This document shows positions 24,450-33,627 of a DNA stretch of 64,000 nucleotides, in pieces (positions within the stretch are counted from its first letter, which is position 1; each line of letters begins with the position of its first letter). The notes beneath the pieces are model-generated. The model was not told the origin of the DNA, made no database searches, and saw only the letters and a list, made by a program, of their open reading frames with translations. The stretch spans positions 62,001-126,000 of the forward strand of contig NZ_RQJX01000007.1 of assembly GCF_003850045.1 (NCBI RefSeq). The letters run 5' to 3'. The stretch is from Aeromicrobium camelliae (lineage in GTDB: Bacteria > Actinomycetota > Actinomycetes > Propionibacteriales > Nocardioidaceae). A program made the translations under genes and the position numbers.

Positions 24450-25571
24450 ATGCCCAGCACCACGGCTCGTACCACCGACGTCGCCGCACTCGCTCTCGAG
24501 TGCGGCGATCGTTGGGTTCTGGGCACGGTGCGCGACGCTCACCTGAACCTCGCCGGCCGTCTCTTCGCGCCCGTGCGCGAGATCGGCGGGCGCACCCCCG
24601 AGCGGGTGCACGACGGACTCGCCCGTGCCGCGTACGGCGGGGCCTCGGCTGCGCTGCGGCTCGGCAGCGCCGGTGCGCGCGGGCTGTCGCGCCGCGGCAT
24701 CGGGCGGCCGCTCGACGCCAACCCGGCAGGACGGCGGCTGCGGGCGGTGGTCAACGGGCTCATGGGAGAGCAGTTGCGATCACTCGACGATCCGCATGCC
24801 CTCACGATGTCCGTGCGCGTCGGCGGTCGCGAGGTCCCGGCAGCTCGATGGGCACTGCATGAGGCCTACCTGGACGCGACCGGGCACGTCGTGGTCCTCG
24901 TGCACGGGCTGTGCCAGGACGATGAGAGCTGGCAACTCGACGCCGAGAGCCGCCGGACCTACCTCGAGCTGATCGGCGACGAGATCGACGGCACCCCCGT
25001 CACGGTGCGCTACAACACGGGTTTGCCGGCCACCGAGAACGGCCGGCTGCTCGCGCATCTCGTCGGCGAACTCGTCGAGCACTGGCCCGTCCGCGTCACC
25101 CGCCTGACGTTCGTCGGCCACGGGATGGGTGCGGTGGTGGCTCGTACGTCCCTCAGTCACGCTGCGGCGGCCCACGAGGACTGGACCGGGCTCGTCCGTG
25201 ACGTCGTCTGCCTCGGTTCGCCGCACCTCGGGGCTCCATGGGAGAAGGCCGCCGAGGTGTCCACCGCGCTCGTCTCCGCACTGGTGCGCTCCCGGCCGGT
25301 GCGCCTCAGCCTGGAACCGGCGCCGGGGTCGAGCGCGCTGCGCGTCGGTCTCGTGGACGGTGAGCGCTGGGAGGGCCGCGACGTCACCGCCCGCTGGGGG
25401 CGTGACCGACGCGCCGTCGCACCGTTGCCGCACGTCGCGTACCGGTTCGTCGCCTCCGACGAGGGTGCGCTCGGCGACCGCGCCCTGTTGAATCACCCCC
25501 TGGTGGGCAGGCGTCTGGTCGCGTGGCTCTCAGCCCGCGATGACCAGCCCCGGGCGCTGACCGCCCGGTAG
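24450..25571 (+). CDS. Alpha/beta hydrolase-fold protein with Gly in place of the nucleophile Ser
   Basis: A 373-residue protein. The N-terminal 130 residues are an Arg/Ala-rich helical region. The fold then starts: HVVVLVHGLCQDD (HG oxyanion region, about residue 150), the nucleophile elbow VGHGMGAVVAR, the strand VVCLGSPHLGAPW, and an acid/His region near GDRALLNHP. It resembles PGAP1-like/lipase family proteins. The elbow reads G-H-G-M-G: residue 225 is glycine (codon GGG at 25122) where serine is needed, so classical ester hydrolysis is not expected. It is 42 nt after tig, and CACCAT lies about 7 nt before its ATG. Confidence 0.8.
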   Translation: MPSTTARTTDVAALALECGDRWVLGTVRDAHLNLAGRLFAPVREIGGRTPERVHDGLARAAYGGASAALRLGSAGARGLSRRGIGRPLDANPAGRRLRAVVNGLMGEQLRSLDDPHALTMSVRVGGREVPAARWALHEAYLDATGHVVVLVHGLCQDDESWQLDAESRRTYLELIGDEIDGTPVTVRYNTGLPATENGRLLAHLVGELVEHWPVRVTRLTFVGHGMGAVVARTSLSHAAAAHEDWTGLVRDVVCLGSPHLGAPWEKAAEVSTALVSALVRSRPVRLSLEPAPGSSALRVGLVDGERWEGRDVTARWGRDRRAVAPLPHVAYRFVASDEGALGDRALLNHPLVGRRLVAWLSARDDQPRALTAR

Positions 25572-25580
25572 TCTCCGCAC

Positions 25581-26042
25581 ATGGCAAACAACAGTTACAT
25601 CGGCGGAAGCATCGACATCGCGGCGAGCCCGGCCGAGGTCTGGGCCGTGGTCAGCGATCTCCAGCGCATGGGGGAGTGGAGCCCGCAGTGCCGCAAGATG
25701 ATCATCCGCGGCGGCGCCGTGCGTCATGGGACCCGCACCGTCAACATCAACCGGCAGGGTGCGCTCGTCTGGCCGACGCGGTCGGTCGTGACGGCGTTCG
25801 AGCCGGAGAAGACGCTGCAGTTCCAGATCCTCGAGAACCGCACCGCGTGGACCTTCGAACTGGAGCCGACAGCGACCGGCACCCGACTGACCGAGAGCCG
25901 TACCACCCCGCGGGGAGTCAGCGCGATCTCGAACTTCCTCACCGAGAACGTGCTGGGCGGGACGGAGAAGTTCGAGCAGGGGCTGCAGCGGGGCATCCAC
26001 CAGACGCTGCAGCGGATCAAGGCCGCCGCGGAGTCGCGATGA
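25581..26042 (+). CDS. SRPBCC (polyketide cyclase/dehydrase-like) protein 1
   Basis: A 153-residue START-like helix-grip protein that should bind a hydrophobic ligand. The family pattern is visible: GGSIDIAASPAEVWAVVSDL, MGEWSP, then beta strands with HGTRTVNINRQG and a long C-terminal helix (FEQGLQRGIHQTLQRIKA). No catalytic residues are obvious. The ATG at 25581 is 6 nt after TAGTCT (25569-25574), leaderless. It overlaps the next gene, a divergent paralogue, by 4 nt, so the two are made together and may form a heterodimer. Confidence 0.85.
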   Translation: MANNSYIGGSIDIAASPAEVWAVVSDLQRMGEWSPQCRKMIIRGGAVRHGTRTVNINRQGALVWPTRSVVTAFEPEKTLQFQILENRTAWTFELEPTATGTRLTESRTTPRGVSAISNFLTENVLGGTEKFEQGLQRGIHQTLQRIKAAAESR

Positions 26043-26515
26043 GACGTCCGCGCATCGCCCCGCTCGAGGTCGAACGGCACGTGGCCGCGCCGCCCGAGCG
26101 CGTGTGGGCGCTGCTGATCCAGCAGGATCGCATGCGCGAGTGGAGCCGGGAGACGGCCTGGCAGTGGTTCCTGCCGCGACGTATCCGGCGCGGCACGTGG
26201 AGTCTCAACCTCAACCGCAGCGGCTGGTTCGTCTGGCCCACGCTCAGCCGCTACGCACGAGTCGTCCCGCGCCGTCGCCTGTGCTTCTACGTCTTCGGCC
26301 CGGCAGCGTGGTGGACCTACGACCTCGAGCCCGCCGGCGACGGCACGGCCGTCCGGTTGCGCCGCGACCTCAGCGGCGAACGGTCCAGCTGGCTCAGCAT
26401 CGTGGTGGCCGCGATCGGTCTCGGCGGAGCGCCCGCGCACGACCGCCGGCTCAAGGCCGACATGGCCGCGACGCTCGACGCTCTCGCCAAGGCGGCCGAG
26501 ACACCTCAGACGTAG
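26039..26515 (+). CDS. SRPBCC protein 2, tandem paralogue
   Basis: A 158-residue START-like protein related to its neighbour. Equivalent segments are VAAPPERVWALLIQQDRMREWS and RRGTWSLNLNRSGWFVWPT, compared with RHGTRTVNINRQGALVWPT in protein 1; the C-terminal half has diverged (more Arg/Trp). It probably arose by local duplication. The ATG overlaps the upstream stop (ATGA), indicating translational coupling. Its 3' end overlaps the convergent inositol dehydrogenase-like gene by 10 nt, so there is no room for a terminator. Ligand unknown. Confidence 0.8.
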   Translation: MRRPRIAPLEVERHVAAPPERVWALLIQQDRMREWSRETAWQWFLPRRIRRGTWSLNLNRSGWFVWPTLSRYARVVPRRRLCFYVFGPAAWWTYDLEPAGDGTAVRLRRDLSGERSSWLSIVVAAIGLGGAPAHDRRLKADMAATLDALAKAAETPQT

Positions 26516-27501
26516 AGGTCGGGGCACGGCTCTTGCGGAACCGGCACCGCTCGGCCCTCACGCAGCGAGGCGACGCCGGCGGCGGCGACCACGGTGGCAC
26601 GGTGTCCTTCCCAGGCGGTGGGACCGACCGGCACGCCGTCGAGCACCGAGTCCGCCCATGCGGCGAGTTCGAGCCGGTACGCGTCGGCGAAGCGCGGACG
26701 GAAGTCCGGTGGTACGTCGGCTCCCGCCACGCCTCCGGCCGCGTGCGCGACGAGCGCCGGTGGCACGAGCGCTGCCGTGCCGCCCGTTCCGACGACCTCG
26801 CACCGCACGTCGTAGCCGTACGCCGCCTCGATGAACACCTCGACGGTCGCCAGCGTCCCGTTCGCGAGCTTCAGCACCGCGAGCTGGGGATCCCGGAACC
26901 CGTCCGCCACCGGTGAGGTCACCTCGATCTGCTCGATCGGGGAGTCCAGCAGCCACGGCACGATGTCGAGCTCGTGGATCATCGAGTTCACCACGATGCC
27001 CTCGGTGGTCGCGCTCGGATGACCGACGCGGTTGCGGTGGATGTTGTGCACGAGACGCGGACTGCCTACCCGGCCGGCGGCGACCGCCTCTTTGAGGGAG
27101 ACGTAACCGGGGTCGAAGCGCCGCATGAATCCGACCGTCACCAGGCGTCGGCCCGCCGCCAGCTCGGCGTCGACCACGGACCGGGACTCGTCCGGATCCG
27201 TGCCGAGCGGCTTCTCGCACAGCACCGGCAGGCCGGCGGCGATGGCGGCGCGAGCCAGCGGGGCATGCGTGGGGTCGGGCGAGGCGATGACGACGGCGTC
27301 CACCGTCGCGGGATCGATGAGGTCCTCGGCGGACGCAGCCACCTCCGCCCCGACCTCCGTCGCCAGATGCTTGGCGCGGGCGACATCGAGGTCCTGGACG
27401 GCGACCACGCGGGCAGCGGGCACCCAACGGTGCAGGGTGCGGACATGGTCGGCGCCCATCGCGCCCGTGCCGATCACGCCGACGCGCAGCGTCTGAGTCA
27501 T
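26506..27501 (-). CDS. iolG: Gfo/Idh/MocA oxidoreductase, inositol 2-dehydrogenase type (last gene of iol operon)
   Basis: A 331-residue NAD(P)-dependent oxidoreductase. The Rossmann motif is GVIGTGAMGADHV (about residues 8-20), then CEKPLGTD (Lys of the catalytic EKP), GFMRRFDPGY and HELDIVPWLL with a His/Asp pair. As the last gene of the iol operon, 5 nt after iolA, it most likely oxidises myo-inositol or an epimer at C2 to a scyllo-inosose. Gfo/Idh enzymes are hard to assign by sequence. Its end overlaps the SRPBCC gene by 10 nt convergently. Confidence 0.85.
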   Translation of the reverse strand: MTQTLRVGVIGTGAMGADHVRTLHRWVPAARVVAVQDLDVARAKHLATEVGAEVAASAEDLIDPATVDAVVIASPDPTHAPLARAAIAAGLPVLCEKPLGTDPDESRSVVDAELAAGRRLVTVGFMRRFDPGYVSLKEAVAAGRVGSPRLVHNIHRNRVGHPSATTEGIVVNSMIHELDIVPWLLDSPIEQIEVTSPVADGFRDPQLAVLKLANGTLATVEVFIEAAYGYDVRCEVVGTGGTAALVPPALVAHAAGGVAGADVPPDFRPRFADAYRLELAAWADSVLDGVPVGPTAWEGHRATVVAAAGVASLREGRAVPVPQEPCPDLYV

Positions 27502-27506
27502 CGTGT

Positions 27507-29003
27507 TCACCTCGCGGTCGGGAAGTTGAGGGCTGCCAGCGACTCCTCGGAGACGTGCGGCCAGCGCTGGGTGACCACCTTGGCACGGGTGTAGAAGCGG
27601 ACGCCCTCGGACCCGTGGACGTGGTGGTCTCCGAACAGCGAGTCCTTCCAGCCCCCGAACGAGTGATACGCCATCGGAACGGGGATCGGGACGTTGATGC
27701 CGATCATGCCGACCTGGACCTCGCGCTGGAATCGCCGAGCCACCTCGCCCGAGGACGTGAATACGGCCGTGCCGTTGCCGTACGGGTTGGCGTTGATGAG
27801 TGAGAGTGCGTCGTCCAGGGTGTCGACGCGCAGCACCGACAGCACGGGGCCGAAGATCTCGTCGGTATAGACCGACATGTCCGTGGTGACGTGGTCGATG
27901 AGCGTCGGGCCCACGAAGAACCCGTTCTCGTGGCCGGCGACGGTGTGGTCGCGCCCGTCGACGACCACCTTGGCCCCTTGGGCTTCGCCCTGCTCCACGT
28001 ACGAGACGACGCGGTCCCGGGCGGCTGCGGTGACGAGCGGCCCCATCTCGGCGTCCGGGTCCAGCCCGGGACCGACGCGCACGTCGAGCGTGCGGGCGCG
28101 CAGTTTGTCGACCAGCGCGTCCGCGGCGGGGCCCACGGCGACCACCGCGGAGATCGCCATACAACGCTGGCCGGCCGATCCGTAACCGGAGGCGACCAGA
28201 TGGTCGGCGGCGAAGTCCAGGTCGGCGTCCGGCATGACGACCGCGTGGTTCTTGGCCCCGCCGAGCGCTTGCACGCGTTTGCCGCTGCGGCTCGCGCGGT
28301 CGTGGACGTAGCGCGCGATGGGTGTGGAGCCGACGAAGGAGACGGCGTCCACGTCCTCGTGGTCGAGGAGGGCGTCCACCGCCACCTTGTCGCCGTGGAC
28401 GACGTTGAACACCCCGTCGGGGAGGCCGGCTTCCTGGTAGAGCTGCGCGACCAGGTCGGAGGCGCCCGGGACCCGCTCGCTGGGCTTGAGCACGAAGGTG
28501 TTGCCGCAGGCGATCGCGACCGGATGCATCCACAGCGGCACCATGATCGGGAAGTTGAACGGCGTGATGCCCGCGACCACGCCGAGCGGCTGGCGGAAGG
28601 AATGGGAGTCCACCCCGCCGGAGACCTGGTCGTTGTACTCGCCCTTGAGCAGGTGCGGGATGCCGCAGGCGAACTCGACGACCTCCCGCCCCCGGACGAC
28701 CTCGCCGCGGGCGTCGTCCAGCGTCTTGCCGTGTTCGGAGCTGATCAACGTCGCGAGGTCGTCCTCGTGCCGGACGAGGAGCTCGCGGAACGCGAACATC
28801 ACGCGCGATCGCGTGGTGAGGGAGGCCTCGGACCACGCGACGAACGCCTCGCGGGCGGCGGCCACGGCGGCGTCGACGTCGGACGGCTCCGCCAGCCGCA
28901 CCTGCCGGGTCGCGACACCCTGTGCCGGGTCGAAGACGTCCTGCGTCCTGGTGCTGGTGCCGGCGTGGTGCCGGCCGCCGATCCAGTGATCGTACGTGTG
29001 CAT
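27507..29003 (-). CDS. iolA: Methylmalonate-semialdehyde dehydrogenase (CoA-acylating)
   Basis: A 498-residue aldehyde dehydrogenase of the MmsA/IolA class. In inositol breakdown it converts malonic semialdehyde to acetyl-CoA and CO2 using NAD and CoA. Motifs: [15 protein letters not shown], the nucleotide-binding [12 protein letters not shown], catalytic Cys in [13 protein letters not shown] (about residue 285), and the C-terminal [18 protein letters not shown], typical of this class. The ATG at 29003 is 1 nt from the iolD stop, so it is operon-coupled. In MmsA an Asn replaces a general-base Glu of other aldehyde dehydrogenases; the [10 protein letters not shown] segment fits. Confidence 0.95.
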   Translation of the reverse strand: MHTYDHWIGGRHHAGTSTRTQDVFDPAQGVATRQVRLAEPSDVDAAVAAAREAFVAWSEASLTTRSRVMFAFRELLVRHEDDLATLISSEHGKTLDDARGEVVRGREVVEFACGIPHLLKGEYNDQVSGGVDSHSFRQPLGVVAGITPFNFPIMVPLWMHPVAIACGNTFVLKPSERVPGASDLVAQLYQEAGLPDGVFNVVHGDKVAVDALLDHEDVDAVSFVGSTPIARYVHDRASRSGKRVQALGGAKNHAVVMPDADLDFAADHLVASGYGSAGQRCMAISAVVAVGPAADALVDKLRARTLDVRVGPGLDPDAEMGPLVTAAARDRVVSYVEQGEAQGAKVVVDGRDHTVAGHENGFFVGPTLIDHVTTDMSVYTDEIFGPVLSVLRVDTLDDALSLINANPYGNGTAVFTSSGEVARRFQREVQVGMIGINVPIPVPMAYHSFGGWKDSLFGDHHVHGSEGVRFYTRAKVVTQRWPHVSEESLAALNFPTAR

Positions 29004-29004
29004 G

Positions 29005-30924
29005 TCAGTCGTTCCTCTCCATCGGAGTCAGATGGGGTCGCTGCTCGCTCTTGTGCTTCTCGTAGACGGCGCGGGCGTCGCGCGTGGAGGCGAGCGAGGA
29101 CACCTCGGCGACCGGGACGTCCCACCAGGCGGGGGAGTCCGGCGCGGGGACGAGCGGGTCGGTCTCGACGTGGATGACCGTCGTCCGCGTCGCCTTCTTC
29201 GCGGCGAGCACCGCGTCACGGAGCTCGTCGGCGTTCTCGGCGCGGATGACGTCCGCGCCGAGGCTGGCGGCGTTGGCCGCGAGGTCGACGGGCAGGAGGT
29301 CGCCGTCGAGCCCGGAGCCGGTGCGCTCCCGGTAGCGCGTACCGAAGCGCTGGGAGCCGAGCGACTCCGACAGGGCCCCGATCGAGGCGAAGCCGTGGTT
29401 CTGCACGAGGATCACGATGATCTTGCGGCCCTCCTGCACGCAGGTGACGAGCTCGCTGTTCATCATCAGGTAGGAGCCGTCGCCGACGAGCACGAACACG
29501 TCGCGCTCGTCGTCCTCGTCGTCGACCGCCATCGCGACACCGAGCCCGCCGGGGATCTCGTAGCCCATGCAGGAGAACCCGTATTCGACGTGGTACCCCT
29601 TGCGATCGCGGGTCCGCCACAGCTTGTGAAGGTCGCCGGGCATCGAGCCGGCCGCACACACCACCACGTCACGCGGCTCGGACAGTTCGTTCACGGTCCC
29701 CAGCACGCGGGACTGCGCGAGCAACGGTGCGTGCTCGCTGCGGTACGCGCTCTCGACCGTCCGGTCCCACTGGCGCGCCAGATCCGTTGCGCGCTGAGTG
29801 TGGGCCGGGTCGGTCCGCCAGCCGGCGAGGGCCTCGGTGAGCGCGTCGAGCCCGAGCCGGGCGTCGGCCACCAACGGCAGCGCAGCGAGCTTGTGCGCAT
29901 CGAAGGAGGCGACGTTGAGGTTGACGAAGCGGACGTCGGGATGGGCGAACACCGTGCGGGACGCGGTGGTGAAGTCGCTGTAGCGGGTGCCCACACCGAT
30001 CACCAGGTCCGCGTCGGCTGCCAGGGCGTCGGCTGCGGTGGTGCCGGTCGCGCCGATGGCGCCGACGGACTGCGGGTGGTCGTAGGGGAGCGACCCCTTG
30101 CCGGCCTGAGTCTCGGCGACGGGAATGCCCGTGGCCTCCGCGAATCGCCGCAGCGCGTCATTCGCCTCGGCATAGGTCGTGCCACCACCGGAGACGACCA
30201 GGGGGCGCTGCGCCGATCGGATGGCGGCGGCAGCCCGTTCCACGAGCACCGGCTCCGGGAGGGGACGGGCCACGTGCCAGACACGTTCGGCGAACAGCTC
30301 GGCCGGCCAGTCGTGCGCCTCGGCTTGAACGTCCTGCGGCAGGGCGAGGGTGACCGCGCCGGTCTCGGCTGGATCGGTCAGCACACGCATCGCATGGAGC
30401 AGGGCGGCGGGCAGTTGCTCGGGTCGGTCGATGCGGTCAAAGTACTTCGACACCGGACGGAAGGCGTCATTGACCGAGACGTCGCCGGCCCGCGAGTCCT
30501 CGAGTTCCTGCAGCACCGGGTTCGCGACCCTGGTGGCGAACGTGTCCCCGGGCAGCAGCAGGACCGGCAGCCGGTTGATGGTCGCCAGGGCTGCGCCGGT
30601 GACCATGTTCGTCGACCCGGGGCCGACGGACGCCGTGACGGCGAAGGCCGCGAGCCGGTCGCGATGCCGGGCGTAAGCGACCGCCGCATGCACCATGGCC
30701 TGCTCGTTGCGCCCCTGGTGGTACCGCAGAGCGTGCGGCGCGTTGCCGGCGTTGCGCTCCACTTCACGCTCCAGCAGCGCCTCGCCGATTCCGGCGACGT
30801 TGCCATGGCCGAAGATGCCCCAGCAGCCGGCGAAGAACCGCTGCGTGCGGCCGTCACGCTCGACCGACTGGACCTCGAGGAACCGGACGACCGCTTGCGC
30901 GACGGTGAGTCGGACGGTGCTCAT
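29005..30924 (-). CDS. iolD: 3D-(3,5/4)-trihydroxycyclohexane-1,2-dione hydrolase
   Basis: A 639-residue thiamine-diphosphate enzyme that opens the ring of the diketo-inositol intermediate to 5-deoxy-glucuronate. N-terminal TPP pyrimidine domain with the catalytic Glu region ([14 protein letters not shown]), a central domain with [14 protein letters not shown] and [13 protein letters not shown], and the C-terminal TPP-binding motif [13 protein letters not shown] ending in LVQNHG. The ATG at 30924 overlaps iolB's stop by 4 nt, and AGGAG stands upstream. The frame remains open far upstream, but that part overlaps iolB in another frame and is not iolD. Confidence 0.95.
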   Translation of the reverse strand: MSTVRLTVAQAVVRFLEVQSVERDGRTQRFFAGCWGIFGHGNVAGIGEALLEREVERNAGNAPHALRYHQGRNEQAMVHAAVAYARHRDRLAAFAVTASVGPGSTNMVTGAALATINRLPVLLLPGDTFATRVANPVLQELEDSRAGDVSVNDAFRPVSKYFDRIDRPEQLPAALLHAMRVLTDPAETGAVTLALPQDVQAEAHDWPAELFAERVWHVARPLPEPVLVERAAAAIRSAQRPLVVSGGGTTYAEANDALRRFAEATGIPVAETQAGKGSLPYDHPQSVGAIGATGTTAADALAADADLVIGVGTRYSDFTTASRTVFAHPDVRFVNLNVASFDAHKLAALPLVADARLGLDALTEALAGWRTDPAHTQRATDLARQWDRTVESAYRSEHAPLLAQSRVLGTVNELSEPRDVVVCAAGSMPGDLHKLWRTRDRKGYHVEYGFSCMGYEIPGGLGVAMAVDDEDDERDVFVLVGDGSYLMMNSELVTCVQEGRKIIVILVQNHGFASIGALSESLGSQRFGTRYRERTGSGLDGDLLPVDLAANAASLGADVIRAENADELRDAVLAAKKATRTTVIHVETDPLVPAPDSPAWWDVPVAEVSSLASTRDARAVYEKHKSEQRPHLTPMERND

Positions 30925-31805
30925 GACGTGCGCTCCTGTTCGTGGAGGGGCAGACGGGGATCGATCGGCTGGTGCGTCCAGGTGTCGCGCACCCAGGCGT
31001 GGGCCGGGTCGTCGCAGATCAGCCAGGCCCGCACCTGCCCCGGCCCGGCCATGACGTTGAGGAAGTAGAGGTCGTATCCCGGCACCGCCATCGAGGGGCC
31101 GTGCCAGCCGTCGGGGATGAGGACGACGTCGCCGGTGCGGACCTCGGCCAGCACGTCGGTCGTCGAGCGCTCGTGGCCGTAGACCCGCTGGTACGCCATT
31201 CCCGGTCCGGCCGGGCCGTCGGCGACCTCGAAGTAGTAGATCTCCTCGAGCTGCGTCTCGGCGCCGTCGCGCTCCTCGTCGTGCTTGTGCGGCGGGTACG
31301 AGGACCAGTTCCCGCCGGGCGTGATCACTTCGCAGGCGATCATCCGGTCGGCGTCGAGAACTCCCGGCACCCCGAAGTTGTGGACCTGGCGGCTCGCCTG
31401 CCCGGCGCCCCGCAGTTCCACGGGCACCCGCGAGGCGGGCAGGTAGGCGGCGGGCAGACGGCGCTCGCAACGGGCCGTGGCGATGGCGAACCGGCCGCCC
31501 TCGGCGCTCGCGAGGCTCACCGTCGACCCGCGGCCGGCGTAGACCACGTCGCTCGGTCCGGAGAAGACGTCGCGACGCCCGACGAGGTCGAAGTCCTCCT
31601 CGTCGACCGACACCCTGGCGGCGCCGGAGAGGGAGACCACCATCGCCTCGTCGTGCTCGAGGTGATGCTCGTACGTGTCGCCGGCGCCGAGCCGCACGAC
31701 GACGAGTCCGCTGTGCTGCCACCCGGCGAGTTCCGGGGTGACGGACAGTTCGACGGCGCCGTGGCTCGTGCTGCCGGCCCGCACGAGGGGCTGTGTGTCG
31801 GTCAC
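30921..31805 (-). CDS. iolB: 5-deoxy-glucuronate isomerase
   Basis: A 294-residue double-cupin isomerase that converts 5-deoxy-glucuronate to 2-deoxy-5-keto-gluconate. Cupin motifs: TYEHHLEHDEAMVVSLSG in the N half, and in the C half SSYPPHKHDEERDGAETQLEE (metal-binding His/His/Glu), YYFEV, and VLIPDGWHGPSMAVPGYDLYFLN. The GTG start at 31805 overlaps the aldolase stop (GTGA), continuing the chain of 4-nt overlaps in this operon. Length and motifs match IolB throughout. Confidence 0.95.
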   Translation of the reverse strand: MTDTQPLVRAGSTSHGAVELSVTPELAGWQHSGLVVVRLGAGDTYEHHLEHDEAMVVSLSGAARVSVDEEDFDLVGRRDVFSGPSDVVYAGRGSTVSLASAEGGRFAIATARCERRLPAAYLPASRVPVELRGAGQASRQVHNFGVPGVLDADRMIACEVITPGGNWSSYPPHKHDEERDGAETQLEEIYYFEVADGPAGPGMAYQRVYGHERSTTDVLAEVRTGDVVLIPDGWHGPSMAVPGYDLYFLNVMAGPGQVRAWLICDDPAHAWVRDTWTHQPIDPRLPLHEQERTS

Positions 31806-32674
31806 ATCATCTCCACGATCGAGTCGACGGCCCGCTCGACCTCGTCGTCGGGCGGGTACAACAGGGACCGGCCGATGGCCATGCCGCGGACGGTGGGGTT
31901 CGTGAGCGCGGCGGACCATGCCGCGAACTGCTCGCTCTGGTTGGCGGCGACCTCGCCCCCGAGCAGCATGACCGGCAACGTCGTCGCGGCGAGAACGGCG
32001 TTCATGTCCTCGACCACCGGCAGTTTGAGCCAGGTGTGCGCCGAGGTGGAGGCCAAACCGGCGGCGACGGTGGCCGATCGGATCGCAGCCTCGGTCGTCA
32101 GCTCGTTGACCAGCCGGCCCTCGGGGGTGCGATGGGAGATGAAGGGCTCGACCATCGCCATGAGACCGCGCTCGGACAGCTCCTCGACCATGCGGGCGGC
32201 GCTCTCCAGCGTGCGCGGGGTGAGCGGATCGTTCGGGTCGATGCGCAGCAGCATCTTGCCGCCCTGGAACCCGCGCTGGGCGATCGCCGCAGGGCGGTAC
32301 CCGGTGAACCGGTCGTCGATCTCGAAGACCGTTCCGGCGAGCCCGCCACGGTTCATCGAGCCGATGACGACCTTGTGCTCCAGCGCGCCGAGCAGCAGGA
32401 GGTCCTCGACGATGTCGGCCGTCGCGAGGACGCCGTCGACGCCCGGCCGCGCAAGCGCCCGCACGAGTCGATCGAGCAGATCCGCACGGTCGGCCATCGC
32501 GAGGGCCTGTGTGCCGGCCTTGAGGGCCCCCCGGGCCGGATGGTCTGCGGCGACGATGAGCAGACGTCCGGTGTGCCCGCTCAGCCCGGCCGGGCGGACG
32601 CGGTCCTGAGCGAGCCGCGTGATGAGTTCGGGTTCCTTGACGCGCGTGCGCACGATGGCGTCGATGTCGATCAT
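31802..32674 (-). CDS. Cgl0158-like (beta/alpha)8 aldolase of the inositol operon
   Basis: A 290-residue TIM-barrel protein. Segments LLIVAADHPARGALKAG, VVIGSMNRGGLAG, RGFQGGKMLLRIDPNDPLT, MAMVEPFISHR, WLKLPVVEDM and VMLLGGEVAANQ mark successive barrel strands; the Lys in WLKLPVVED is a good Schiff-base candidate. The sequence resembles Corynebacterium Cgl0158, also encoded in an iol cluster. By position it should do the job of IolJ, cleaving 6-phospho-5-dehydro-2-deoxygluconate to dihydroxyacetone phosphate and malonic semialdehyde. Both ends overlap neighbours by 4 nt (iolC upstream, iolB downstream). The activity is inference from context. Confidence 0.8.
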   Translation of the reverse strand: MIDIDAIVRTRVKEPELITRLAQDRVRPAGLSGHTGRLLIVAADHPARGALKAGTQALAMADRADLLDRLVRALARPGVDGVLATADIVEDLLLLGALEHKVVIGSMNRGGLAGTVFEIDDRFTGYRPAAIAQRGFQGGKMLLRIDPNDPLTPRTLESAARMVEELSERGLMAMVEPFISHRTPEGRLVNELTTEAAIRSATVAAGLASTSAHTWLKLPVVEDMNAVLAATTLPVMLLGGEVAANQSEQFAAWSAALTNPTVRGMAIGRSLLYPPDDEVERAVDSIVEMM

Positions 32675-33627
32675 GAGGTGCTCTCCCGGTGGTCGGCGAG
32701 CAGACGCTCGACCGTGGACGTGTCGGGCATCGCGTCGGCGCACGCCAGTTGCGTCGCCACGTAGGCACCGGCGGCGTTCGCGAAGTCCAGCACCCGGGGC
32801 AGCGGCCAGTCGGCGAGCAGGCCGTGGCACAGCGCTCCGCCGAAGGCGTCGCCGGCACCGAGTCCGTTGACGACGTCGACGGGAATCGGACGCGACACCG
32901 CCTGCTCGCCGGCGCGCGAACCGAGCACGCCGTCAGGACCCTGCTTGACCACCGCGAGCTCGACGCCGCGCTGGTGGAGCGCCTCGGCAGCAGCGGCCGG
33001 ATCGCTCTCGCCCACGGCCACCTCGCATTCCTCCCGGTTGCCTACCGCGACGGTGGCGTACGGCAGGGCCTCGCCGATCTTCTTGGCCGCCTGCGCGGGA
33101 GAGTCCCAGAACATCGGACGGTAGTCGAGGTCGATGACCGTGATGCCGCGTCTGCCGCGGGCTCGCAGGGCCGCCAGCGTGGCGTCGGCGCTCGGCTCCT
33201 GTGACAGCCCGGTGACCGTGACCCAGAAGATCTCCGCGTCGACGATGGCGTCGAGGTCGAGCTCGTCCGCCTGGATCTGGAGATCCGGGGCGGACGGGCG
33301 GCGGTAGAAGTACAGCGGGAAATGGTCGGGCGGGAAGATCTCGCAGAACGTCACCGGCGTGGGCAGATCGGGCACCGTGCTGACGAACCGCGGGTCCACG
33401 CCGAAGCCGTCGATCGCGCGCCGGACGAAGCGGCCGAACGGATCGTCACCGGTGCGAGTGACGACGGCGCTGCGTCTGCCGTGGCGAGCGGCGGCCACCG
33501 CGACGTTGGTGGGCGAGCCGCCGAGGTACTTGCCGAAGGACTCCACGTCCTCGAGCCCGACGCCGACCTGCAGCGGATAGACGTCGACGCTGCACCGCCC
33601 CATCGTGATGACGTCGAAACCGGTCAC
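32671..33627 (-). CDS. iolC: 5-dehydro-2-deoxygluconokinase
   Basis: A 318-residue PfkB/ribokinase-family kinase that phosphorylates 2-deoxy-5-keto-gluconate before aldol cleavage. Substrate-side motif YLGGSPTNVAVAAARHG (about residues 34-50) with its paired glycines; C-terminal NGLGAGDAFGGALCHGLL carrying the catalytic Asp (GAGD). IolC-like segments are TFCEIFPPDHFPLYFYR and VIDLDYRPMFW. The GTG start (33627) overlaps the iolE stop by 4 nt. Some enzymes fuse this kinase to an aldolase domain; here the aldolase is a separate gene immediately downstream, giving the same order of activities. Confidence 0.94.
   Translation of the reverse strand: MTGFDVITMGRCSVDVYPLQVGVGLEDVESFGKYLGGSPTNVAVAAARHGRRSAVVTRTGDDPFGRFVRRAIDGFGVDPRFVSTVPDLPTPVTFCEIFPPDHFPLYFYRRPSAPDLQIQADELDLDAIVDAEIFWVTVTGLSQEPSADATLAALRARGRRGITVIDLDYRPMFWDSPAQAAKKIGEALPYATVAVGNREECEVAVGESDPAAAAEALHQRGVELAVVKQGPDGVLGSRAGEQAVSRPIPVDVVNGLGAGDAFGGALCHGLLADWPLPRVLDFANAAGAYVATQLACADAMPDTSTVERLLADHRESTS

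Noticed and set aside
30925-31722. Upstream extension of iolD and of iolB/aldolase frames giving 640-900-residue fusions
   Set aside because: The extensions run through neighbouring real genes in another frame; starts with 4-nt overlaps and family N-termini are clear.
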